Positions 1 to 6,473 of a stretch of DNA of 54,673 nt are shown piece by piece. The DNA lies in assembly GCA_027886865.1 (NCBI GenBank), contig JAPCJR010000007.1:40425-95097 (forward strand). Reading direction: 5' to 3'. The notes below the pieces were generated by a model that worked only from the letters and a program-made list of their open reading frames with translations, searched no databases and was not told the DNA's origin. This stretch comes from Nitrososphaerota archaeon. GTDB lineage: Archaea > Thermoproteota > Nitrososphaeria > Nitrososphaerales > UBA183. The translations under genes and the position numbers were made by a program. The stretch's first letter is position 1. Each line of letters opens with the position of its first letter.

Positions 1-593
1 GGGTGCGGGCTCGGTTCGCCGTGGTCGATTGACAGCTTGTATCCTCTGACGCCGTATCTCCCGGCGAGCGCGACGATGAGCGACGCGAAGAAGGGCGCCG
101 GTTCGTCCCTGACTATCTCGACCCCCAATCCTTCGAGCTCCTTGACCCCTTTCTCATCGGTGGCGAAGCCCTTGACCTTCAGCGACGCGGTGGGAGAGCC
201 GGCCTCCTCGGTCCATCTCGTACCCACTGAGACCACCTCGCGTATGCCCAGGCCGCTTGCGTACCTCAGGACCGCGTCGCTGAATTCGTACTGGTCCTCT
301 ACAGGAGAAGCGTCCCCGGCGAGCAGCACGATGTCGCGCTCCCCAGAGTAACGATAGAAGCTAGCCGACGACAGCCTGATCAGTCCGTCGTCGGATATCA
401 TGACCAGCGGAGGCATGGAGGATGAATAGAGCGTGGCGAACTTCTTGAAATCCATCTTCTTCAGCATGAACTTGCCCAGCTCTCTCCCATGAGAGTACAG
501 CACCTTGTACTGCTGGATGCTGGTGGAGAGAGAAACGAGCAGCACAGGGTCTTTGAGTTCCGGCCTCTCATCCTCGTCCAGCCTTTCCCACAA
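1..593 (-). CDS. PAC2 family protein (proteasome-assembly-chaperone-like), C-terminus cut by window edge
   Basis: Reading the minus strand from a TTG at 593 gives an open frame that runs off the window (about 197 residues seen). The translation contains GERDIVLLAGDASPVEDQYE, then a Ser/Gly segment with VVSVGTRW, and later EPAPFFASLIVALAGRYGV, the alternating strand-helix pattern of the PAC2/DUF75 family. Archaeal members are relatives of eukaryotic proteasome assembly chaperone 2; their exact role is not settled. A TGA lies in frame just upstream of the TTG, which fixes the start region, and a TATA-like box lies about 31-36 nt before it. The upstream ABC ATPase gene ends 54 nt away on the same strand. 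The stop is not visible. Confidence 0.8.
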   Translation of the reverse strand, partial: MWERLDEDERPELKDPVLLVSLSTSIQQYKVLYSHGRELGKFMLKKMDFKKFATLYSSSMPPLVMISDDGLIRLSSASFYRYSGERDIVLLAGDASPVEDQYEFSDAVLRYASGLGIREVVSVGTRWTEEAGSPTASLKVKGFATDEKGVKELEGLGVEIVRDEPAPFFASLIVALAGRYGVRGYKLSIDHGEPSPH

Positions 594-621
594 GCGAAAT
601 CAATTCGACCGCCCCGCTTCA

Positions 622-630
622 CGTTAAAAG
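622..630 (-). promoter_or_regulatory. TATA box for the PAC2 gene
   Basis: On the minus strand the sequence reads CTTTTAACG, 29-37 nt before the TTG start, the usual spacing for leaderless archaeal genes. Confidence 0.5.
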
Positions 631-647
631 TGCATTGGTCTCTTCGC

Positions 648-1427
648 CTAGGAGTCGATGAGGGTATAGTACCTGCCCCCGACCTTCTCGAGGCGCACCG
701 GAAGCTCGAAGCATGCGCTGAGGTTCCTGGCCGTGAGAGTCTCCTCTATCTTCCCCTCCGCGAGGGCCCTCCCGTCCTTCAGGAGCATCGCATGGGTGAA
801 CCCGGGGGGAATCTCGTCCGTCCGGTGTGTCACGTAGAGCATGGTCGCCACCTTCGCCTTCGCAAGCCTCGAGAGACCTCCCACGAACTTTTCGCGGGCG
901 CCGAGGTCCAGCCCCTCGCAAGGCTCGTCCAGGATGAGAAGTTCCGCATCCGCCATGAGCGTCCTCGCGATCAACACCCTCTGCCTCTCTCCCTGAGACA
1001 GCTCCTTCGACCGCTTGTCGACCTGGTCGTCGCAGCCGAGGACCTTGAGCAGCGAGACCGCCCTCCTCCTCTCTGCGACTGTCACCTTTCGCCAGAGCCT
1101 AGTAGAGCCATACCTTCCGCTCACGACCAGGTCCAGCACTCGTTCATCCTCGGGCACCCAGGCGTCCAAGAATGAGCTCACCATCCCTATCCGGGTCCTG
1201 AGTTCCCTGAGGTCGCAATCCCCGAACTTGCTTCCCAGCACCTCCACCGTCCCCTCCGTCGGCCACCTGTATCCGTTCAGCATGCTCATCAGGGTCGTCT
1301 TTCCCGCCCCGTTCGGCCCGACCACAGCCCAGCTCTCCCCTCTGCGCACGTCCCAGTCAAGGTCGTGCAGCGCCTTCTTCCCGTCGTACTCGACCGTCAC
1401 GTGCTTCACGCTGATGGCCTTGCTCAT
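648..1427 (-). CDS. ABC transporter ATP-binding protein (soluble, ModF/YlmA-like)
   Basis: A single nucleotide-binding domain of about 259 residues. Visible motifs in order: Walker A GPNGAGKT, signature LSQGERQR, Walker B LLILDEPCEGLD, and H-loop VTHR. The ATG at 1427 (MSKAIS) is preferred over an ATG at 1481 because a TATA-like CTATAAC (plus strand) sits 27-33 nt upstream of it and because family members begin just before the first strand. No permease or binding-protein gene is adjacent, so it may act as a stand-alone ATPase; the substrate is unknown. The gene is divergent from the M20 peptidase, with both promoters packed into about 85 nt. Confidence 0.85.
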   Translation of the reverse strand: MSKAISVKHVTVEYDGKKALHDLDWDVRRGESWAVVGPNGAGKTTLMSMLNGYRWPTEGTVEVLGSKFGDCDLRELRTRIGMVSSFLDAWVPEDERVLDLVVSGRYGSTRLWRKVTVAERRRAVSLLKVLGCDDQVDKRSKELSQGERQRVLIARTLMADAELLILDEPCEGLDLGAREKFVGGLSRLAKAKVATMLYVTHRTDEIPPGFTHAMLLKDGRALAEGKIEETLTARNLSACFELPVRLEKVGGRYYTLIDS

Positions 1428-1453
1428 CGCGTTCGAATCCCTCGTCCTTGACG

Positions 1454-1460
1454 CTATAAC
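1454..1460 (-). promoter_or_regulatory. TATA box for the ABC ATPase gene
   Basis: Minus-strand GTTATAG, 27-33 nt before the ATG at 1427. It supports the shorter start over 1481. Confidence 0.5.
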
Positions 1461-1510
1461 CCTAGCTGCCGCGAACTTCATTTAGCGACCAGCCCCATGC
1501 CGAAGGCAGA

Positions 1511-2638
1511 TTGGACGCCGTACAGCTGACGAAATCCCTGATAGGCTTCGACACCGTCTCTCCGCCCGGCAACGAGGAGGCCTGTGCGCGTTTCATCGCA
1601 GACCATCTGCGAGACCTGCACATCGAGGGCGCAACCGTGGAGGTGCACAGGTTCGCTCCGGGACGCGCCAACCTGGTCGCGACCTTTAGAGGCGAGTCCC
1701 CCGGTCTCCTGCTGGCGGGGCACATCGACGTCGTGCCGTCCGGCGCGGAATCGGGTTGGTCTTCGCCCCCGTTCGAGGCCAGCGCGAGGGATGGTCGCAT
1801 ATACGGGAGGGGGGCGGCGGACATGAAGGGAGGTATCGCTGCAATGCTGGTCGCCATAGCGTCAGCAAGGCGCAAGAGGCTCAAGAGGTCGCTTACCTTC
1901 GTTGCCACAGCGGGAGAGGAGGTCGGCTTCGACGGTCTGAGGGCCCTGCAGGCCACCGGCAAGCTGGAGGGGGTGGCGGGACGCTGCGGAGTGGTCGGGG
2001 AACCGACGGAGATGAAAGTGGTGAGAGGCCACAGGGGTACGGTTACTGCCAGAGTGGCTTTCCACGGGAGGAGCGCGCACGCGAGCGACCCGTCGATGGG
2101 CGTCAACTCCATCGAGAAGGCCGTGGCGTTCATCGAGAAGCTGGGGCCGCTCAGGAAGGAACTGTCCAAGGCGGTCGACGAGGACCTGGGTCGAACGATC
2201 CTCACGCCCACGGTGATAAGCGGCGGGACGAAGAGCAACGTCATCCCGGACTCGTGCGAGCTGACTATAGATGCGAGGACGATACCCGGGGTCGAAGGCA
2301 GGACCATACTGGAAGGTCTGGCCGCCGTCGGTGAGTCTCTCCAAAAGAGGGACAAGAGTTTCAGCGCCGACATCGAGGTGCTCTACGAGACGTCTGCGCT
2401 CTCGATCCCACGGAAGGCGGAGGTCGTGAAACTGGGAGAGTCCATCACGGGCTCGGAGTCCACCATAGCCCCGTTCGGGACCGAGGCCCCTGATTACTGC
2501 AAACTCGGGATCCCCACGGTGGTTCTGGGCCCTGGCAGCGTCCGACAGGCCCACGTACTCGACGAGTTCGTCACGACGGAGCAGCTGGAGCTTGCGGTCG
2601 CTGTGTACACCAAGTTCGTCTCCGACGTCTGCATATAG
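1511..2638 (+). CDS. M20 family metallopeptidase/deacylase (ArgE/DapE/ACY1 type)
   Basis: 375 residues, full length for the family. Two-metal hydrolase motifs are all present: H71 and D73 in GHIDVVP, D104 in GRGAADMKGG, the catalytic Glu in GEEVGFDG (136-137), E164 in VGEPTE, dimerisation-domain H190 in GRSAHASDP, and a C-terminal His in AHVLDEF. Members remove acyl groups from amino acids or cleave small peptides (acetylornithine deacetylase, succinyl-diaminopimelate desuccinylase, carboxypeptidase G2). The substrate cannot be told from sequence, and no arginine or lysine genes are near. The start is a TTG with a weak TATA-like TTCATTTAG about 26-33 nt upstream. Confidence 0.85.
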   Translation: MDAVQLTKSLIGFDTVSPPGNEEACARFIADHLRDLHIEGATVEVHRFAPGRANLVATFRGESPGLLLAGHIDVVPSGAESGWSSPPFEASARDGRIYGRGAADMKGGIAAMLVAIASARRKRLKRSLTFVATAGEEVGFDGLRALQATGKLEGVAGRCGVVGEPTEMKVVRGHRGTVTARVAFHGRSAHASDPSMGVNSIEKAVAFIEKLGPLRKELSKAVDEDLGRTILTPTVISGGTKSNVIPDSCELTIDARTIPGVEGRTILEGLAAVGESLQKRDKSFSADIEVLYETSALSIPRKAEVVKLGESITGSESTIAPFGTEAPDYCKLGIPTVVLGPGSVRQAHVLDEFVTTEQLELAVAVYTKFVSDVCI

Positions 2639-2645
2639 GGGCCCG

Positions 2646-2653
2646 CTTAAATC
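2646..2653 (+). promoter_or_regulatory. TATA box for the nitroreductase gene
   Basis: CTTAAATC, 23-30 nt before the ATG at 2676, consistent with a leaderless transcript. Confidence 0.5.
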
Positions 2654-2675
2654 GAGGGCCGGCGTCTGCGCTCGC

Positions 2676-3200
2676 ATGGACACCTTCACATGCGTTGCGA
2701 CGAAGCTCGACCTCCGCGAGTTCGCGAAGAAGACGGTCCCCGACGACATCGTAATGAAGGTGCTCGACGCGGGCAGGCTGACTGGAAGCGGGGTCAACAA
2801 GCAGCACTGGCATTTTGTTCTCCTGAGGACGGAAGAGGCCATCTCCAAGCTGGCGTCCTGCGCACCCTACGGGGGCTGGCTAGCGGGGGCGGACTTCGCT
2901 GTTATCGTCCTCACAGGGCAGAAGTGGCCCTTCCACCTCTTCGACGCGGGCAGGGCCGTGCAGGACATGCAGCTCGTCGCGTGGAACTACGGCGTGGCTT
3001 CGGGGCTCACGACGGGCTTCGAGGAGGAGAGCATGAGGATCGAGTTCAACATACCGCGAGAGTTCTCCATATCCGCAGCCCTCGGATTCGGCTACCCCTC
3101 CCGGAAGATACTCGGCAAGAAGAACCGGAAGCCGCTGAGAGAGGTCGCCTCTCTCGAGAGGTTCGCCAATCCCCTCGAGACGGTCAAGACGACCGCCTGA
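2676..3200 (+). CDS. Nitroreductase family protein
   Basis: 174 residues from the ATG at 2676. It shows the nitroreductase layout: an N-terminal R-x-F segment (LREFAKKTVPDD), helix VLDAGRLTGSGVNKQHWHFVLL (FMN-binding region), central helix DAGRAVQDMQLVAWNYGVASGLTTGF, and C-terminal ALGFGYPSRKILGKKNRKP. Family members are FMN-dependent NAD(P)H oxidoreductases, usually dimeric. The short form resembles archaeal homologues of unknown substrate. A TATA box (CTTAAATC) 23-30 nt upstream supports this start against a longer frame from 2592 that would overlap the peptidase gene. Confidence 0.8.
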   Translation: MDTFTCVATKLDLREFAKKTVPDDIVMKVLDAGRLTGSGVNKQHWHFVLLRTEEAISKLASCAPYGGWLAGADFAVIVLTGQKWPFHLFDAGRAVQDMQLVAWNYGVASGLTTGFEEESMRIEFNIPREFSISAALGFGYPSRKILGKKNRKPLREVASLERFANPLETVKTTA

Positions 3201-3986
3201 TCAGACGAATCCCAGGAACGTGCCTATCGTGAACAGGATGGCGGTCGCGACCGCACCGATGAGCAGCGTCTCGAGGCCGCTCCTCCACAGAGGCCTTCCG
3301 ACTATGCTGCCCTTCCAGACTCCCGCGCTGAAGAGGAAGACTAGCGAGGCGAGGATGGAGGCCGTGAGGGCGTACTCTTTCACCCCTGTGAGGTAGTACG
3401 GCAGGAGAGGGACGAGCGCGCCTACAAGGAAGGAGAGCCCTATGGTGGCGCCCAGCTTGTACGGTTTCTCGAGATGGGAGCTGTGGATGTGCAGCTCGTT
3501 CACGAGCATGTCCTCGAGGAACGTGTCTTTGCGCGCCGAGACCCTGGCGACGACCACGTCGGCTTCCTGCGGTGTCAGCCCTTTCTCGATGTACAGGTCC
3601 TTGAGCTCCATGATCTCCTCTTCCCGCTCGTTGTCTATCTCGTAGGCTTCCCTCCTGGAATCTGCCCTGAACAGGTCAAACTCTGAGCGGGCTGCGAGTA
3701 TCCCGCCGAAGAACATCGACACCGTGCCCGCGAGCATGGCCGCAAGACCGGCGAACCTGATGAGCCCGAGGTCCGTGACCGCACCTCCGAAGCCGGTGAG
3801 GAAGGCGAGGTTGGTGATCAGCCCGTCCGCGAGACCCAGCGCAGACGACGAGATCAAGCCCCGTCCCCGTATGTGAGTGTGCTTCTCCTGATATCTCGTC
3901 CCCATCTTCCCCGAGGACGAGGCTCTGGGAGCCTCCCCACTCGACGCTGCCGGAGGCTGCTTCTCGGCGGGGGGCTCTGTGCTCAT
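3201..3986 (-). CDS. VIT1/CCC1 family iron/manganese transporter
   Basis: 261 residues. After a Pro/Ala-rich cytosolic N-terminus of about 40 residues comes SALGLADGLITNLAFLTGF, the family's first helix, then a second helix with MLAGTVSMFFGG. A charged cytoplasmic helical insert follows (about 115-170, EAYEIDNEREEEIMELKDL), which in VIT1 forms the metal-binding domain, then three more hydrophobic helices. Five membrane segments in total match the family. Predicted role: export or storage of Fe(II)/Mn(II). It converges on the nitroreductase gene with no gap between the stops. The TATA box sits 27-34 nt upstream of the ATG. Confidence 0.85.
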   Translation of the reverse strand: MSTEPPAEKQPPAASSGEAPRASSSGKMGTRYQEKHTHIRGRGLISSSALGLADGLITNLAFLTGFGGAVTDLGLIRFAGLAAMLAGTVSMFFGGILAARSEFDLFRADSRREAYEIDNEREEEIMELKDLYIEKGLTPQEADVVVARVSARKDTFLEDMLVNELHIHSSHLEKPYKLGATIGLSFLVGALVPLLPYYLTGVKEYALTASILASLVFLFSAGVWKGSIVGRPLWRSGLETLLIGAVATAILFTIGTFLGFV

Positions 3987-4012
3987 GGGGAGTGCGTTCG
4001 ACCTCTAAACGA

Positions 4013-4020
4013 CTTATAGG
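4013..4020 (-). promoter_or_regulatory. TATA box for the VIT1-like gene
   Basis: Minus-strand CCTATAAG, 27-34 nt before the ATG at 3986. Confidence 0.5.
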
Positions 4021-4062
4021 CGTTGTCGCTCGTCGACAGAGAGGATTCGTCAACCGTTCAGA

Positions 4063-4070
4063 TTTATAAC
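4063..4070 (+). promoter_or_regulatory. TATA box for the hypothetical gene at 4096
   Basis: TTTATAAC, 26-33 nt before the ATG at 4096; it decides between two possible ATG starts. Confidence 0.55.
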
Positions 4071-4095
4071 CACGGTCTTGGTCGAGCTAGCAGCC

Positions 4096-4656
4096 ATGTC
4101 TCTGATGAACAGGCGCAGCGAATATTCGTGGGGACCGACCTCGCTCAGCGACCTGAAGCTGATCCCTGAGAGCAGGGAGTACAAGCTCGACGAATCTGTG
4201 AAGATACACCTGGGGTTCCGGATAATCGGCGGGCTGAGGGAGTCGTTCATCCCGGACGTCTGGACCGTGGCTTGGGAGGACAACGACAAGCTCGCACGCC
4301 TGGTCATGACGGCCTCCCTGCGCAAGGCCGGCTCGCTCGGCAAGGTGCTGGCAACGACGGGGAAGGAGGTCAGGAGGGGGAAGTTCTACTGGAGCCGCGA
4401 CCCCGACTTGCCCTACAGGATCTGGGCAGCGATAATCCACGAGGACGGCAGCGCGCCCATCATACCCTCGAGCGTGGAGGACGCCAAGTCCAAGTATCTG
4501 GACGTGGAGAAGACGTTCGAGATTCCAGCCTCTACCCTCGGCCGGGGCGCCAGCAAGCTGTCAGCCAGCGTCGACATCAGCTGGGGCAGGCGGAGCTACC
4601 TCGAGAAGGGCAGGGCTTCAGGGAAGACCGGCACCACTCAGATCAAGATAGTCTAG
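4096..4656 (+). CDS. Conserved hypothetical protein, beta-strand rich
   Basis: 186 residues from the ATG at 4096. I do not recognise a family. It has no signal peptide, membrane segment or cysteine motif; predicted secondary structure from the residue pattern is mostly short strands (VKIHLGFRIIG, FIPDVWTVAWED, KLSASVDISWG), suggesting a beta-sandwich. The start is set by a strong TATA box (TTTATAAC) 26-33 nt upstream; an alternative ATG at 4078 lies too close to the box. It stands alone, divergent from the VIT1-like gene and convergent with the alcohol dehydrogenase gene. Confidence 0.65.
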   Translation: MSLMNRRSEYSWGPTSLSDLKLIPESREYKLDESVKIHLGFRIIGGLRESFIPDVWTVAWEDNDKLARLVMTASLRKAGSLGKVLATTGKEVRRGKFYWSRDPDLPYRIWAAIIHEDGSAPIIPSSVEDAKSKYLDVEKTFEIPASTLGRGASKLSASVDISWGRRSYLEKGRASGKTGTTQIKIV

Positions 4657-4694
4657 TTCTTCCCTTCCTTCCGTCAGGAGAGGTGCAGCGTGCG

Positions 4695-5723
4695 CTAAGG
4701 CTTGAGGACCAGCTTCCCGAAGTGCTCGCCCTTCTCCATCCGTATCTGGGCTTCGGCCGCGGCGCTCAGGTCGAACTCCCTGTCGACCACAGGCCTCAGC
4801 CTCCTCTGCATGAAGAGTTCGAGGACCCTGAACAGCTCCCCGGCTCCTCCCATGAAGCTGCCGTAGATCGTGATCTCCTTACTGTACACGTACCGGAGGT
4901 CGGTCACCGCCTCGTACCCGGTTGTCGCTCCGCAGGTGACTATCCTGCCTCCCTTGCCCACCGACCTTATGCTCTTGTCCCAGGTCGCGTCCCCCACGTG
5001 CTCGATGACAATGTCAACGCCCCTGCCTTCGGTGTATTTCTTCGCCTCCTGAACGATGTCCTGGGTGGTGTAGTTCACCACGGAATCAGCGCCGAGCTCG
5101 ACCGCCTTCTTGAGCTTCCAGTCAGTCCCAGCCGTGGCTATGACGTTAGCGCCGTGAGCCTTGGCGATCTGTATCGCCGCGACGCCCACCCCAGAACTCG
5201 CGCCCAGGACCAGGACGACGTCTCCTGGTTTCACGTCCGCCTTGGTGACGAGCATGTGATACGCGGTCAGGAAGACGAGCGGGAACGAGGCCGCCTGGAC
5301 GAAGTCCATCCGCTCAGGCTTCGGGAGTATGTTCCGCCTGGGCACCGCCACAAGCTCCGCGTACCCGCCGTCGGTCTCGTTCCCGATGATGCCGTAGTAT
5401 CTGCACTGGTTGTCCCTGCCCGTGAGGCACTTCTCGCAGCGGCCGCAGCCTACGCCAGGGTTCACTATCACCTCAGCCCCCTTCTGCAGCTCGGTCTCTC
5501 CTGCGGGCACCTCTTCCACGACGCCGGATATGTCAGAACCCGATATGTGCGGGAGGCTGACCTTCGTCCTCGGCGGTCCCATACGCGCCCAGATGTCCAG
5601 ACGGTTCAGCGCACACGCCTTCACCCTCACGAGGACCTGGTCCGCTCCTCTCACCGGGTCGGGGACGTCTTCATAGTGAAGCACCTCTGGTCCTCCGTAC
5701 TGGTGGAAACGAACTGCCTTCAT
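4695..5723 (-). CDS. Zinc-dependent alcohol dehydrogenase / quinone-oxidoreductase-like MDR protein
   Basis: 342 residues, normal for the medium-chain dehydrogenase/reductase superfamily. C37 and H59 (LPHISGSDISG) mark the catalytic-zinc region; C93, C96, C99 and C107 form the structural zinc lobe. The Rossmann NAD(P) motif is GASSGVGVAA near 174-183. The mixture of zinc ligands with quinone-reductase-like features (GPEVL at the N-terminus) is common in archaeal members; the substrate is unknown. A TATA box lies 23-31 nt before the ATG. The opposite strand also carries a 508-codon open frame with no support as a gene. Confidence 0.85.
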   Translation of the reverse strand: MKAVRFHQYGGPEVLHYEDVPDPVRGADQVLVRVKACALNRLDIWARMGPPRTKVSLPHISGSDISGVVEEVPAGETELQKGAEVIVNPGVGCGRCEKCLTGRDNQCRYYGIIGNETDGGYAELVAVPRRNILPKPERMDFVQAASFPLVFLTAYHMLVTKADVKPGDVVLVLGASSGVGVAAIQIAKAHGANVIATAGTDWKLKKAVELGADSVVNYTTQDIVQEAKKYTEGRGVDIVIEHVGDATWDKSIRSVGKGGRIVTCGATTGYEAVTDLRYVYSKEITIYGSFMGGAGELFRVLELFMQRRLRPVVDREFDLSAAAEAQIRMEKGEHFGKLVLKP

Positions 5724-5745
5724 GCCCTCCCACCCGGCTACGGGG

Positions 5746-5754
5746 CTTTATATC
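5746..5754 (-). promoter_or_regulatory. TATA box for the alcohol dehydrogenase gene
   Basis: Minus-strand GATATAAAG, 23-31 nt before the ATG at 5723. Confidence 0.55.
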
Positions 5755-5772
5755 TCGCGGACCTGATGTGTT

Positions 5773-6342
5773 CTACAGGTCCCGTTCCCTCTTCCTGATT
5801 CCCTCGCTGAAGACGAAACCGAGCCCGAGTCCCGTGACCACGCCGAATAGGTGGGCGAAGACGTTGACCCCCGGTCCTGCGCTGTCGAGAAATATCAGCG
5901 AGGCATATGCGGCTGCTATCACGAGGCCGGCGCCCTTCCTTTCGGTGGCGACGTAGGCGCCGATCAGCCCGAAGATGGCGCCCGACGCTCCCCCTGTGGG
6001 GGTGTTGACGGGTATAAGGAACAGGGAGACCGCGTTGCCGACCAGACCTGAGCCGAAGTAGATCGCCAGATACTGCTTCTTCGAATAGGTCCCTTCGTCC
6101 AGGATCCCGAAGTAGACCAGGGCGAACATGTTGAACAGGATGTGGGTGATGTCGAAGTGCACGAACATCGCCGTGAATACCTGCCAGTAGAATCCCTCGA
6201 AGAACAGTACGCCGGTCTGCGCCAGCGTGAGGAGGACGTAGGTGCCTCCAAGTGACGTGACGAGAAAGACGATGACGTTCGCCACGACGAGCGTGAACGT
6301 TATCGAAGAGGTCAGCTTGGTGCCTCGCGGTAGGTAGACCAA
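5773..6342 (-). CDS. Rhomboid family intramembrane serine protease
   Basis: 189 residues with about six membrane segments. The catalytic dyad is visible: S120 in GGASGAIFG and H164 in FAHLFGVVTG, both followed by Gly-rich helix packing motifs. The HxxxxHxxxN element (H62, H67, N71 in FVHFDITHILFNMF) is also present. It cleaves membrane-anchored proteins within the bilayer; the target is unknown. The start is TTG at 6342 (MVYLPRG) with a TATA box 24-32 nt upstream. It is divergent from cdc6, and about 130 nt separate the two starts. Confidence 0.9.
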   Translation of the reverse strand: MVYLPRGTKLTSSITFTLVVANVIVFLVTSLGGTYVLLTLAQTGVLFFEGFYWQVFTAMFVHFDITHILFNMFALVYFGILDEGTYSKKQYLAIYFGSGLVGNAVSLFLIPVNTPTGGASGAIFGLIGAYVATERKGAGLVIAAAYASLIFLDSAGPGVNVFAHLFGVVTGLGLGFVFSEGIRKRERDL

Positions 6343-6365
6343 CTTTCCGCCTTGGAGCCTTGAGA

Positions 6366-6374
6366 TTATTTAAG
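6366..6374 (-). promoter_or_regulatory. TATA box for the rhomboid gene
   Basis: Minus-strand CTTAAATAA, 24-32 nt before the TTG start at 6342. Confidence 0.5.
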
Positions 6375-6437
6375 AGGGGCCGGGGAACACTTTCAGTCTA
6401 CTCCCTCCATCGTCAATGCCGTCTGGATTAATCATGG

Positions 6438-6445
6438 TTATATAG
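6438..6445 (+). promoter_or_regulatory. TATA box for orc1/cdc6
   Basis: TTATATAG, 29-36 nt before the ATG at 6474. The 131-nt gap between rhomboid and cdc6 starts was read for origin-recognition (ORB) repeats; none was convincing. Confidence 0.55.
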
Positions 6446-6473
6446 AGAAAACCTAAGAAATTCACGATTCGGG

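Noticed and set aside
4272..5798. A 508-codon open frame on the plus strand
   Set aside because: It lies opposite the well-supported alcohol dehydrogenase, has Arg/Pro/Gly-rich sequence without domains, and is a GC-rich shadow frame.
6343..6473. Replication origin (ORB repeats) beside cdc6
   Set aside because: Only 131 nt, largely promoter sequence; no repeated ORB-like element or clear AT-rich unwinding tract could be read.
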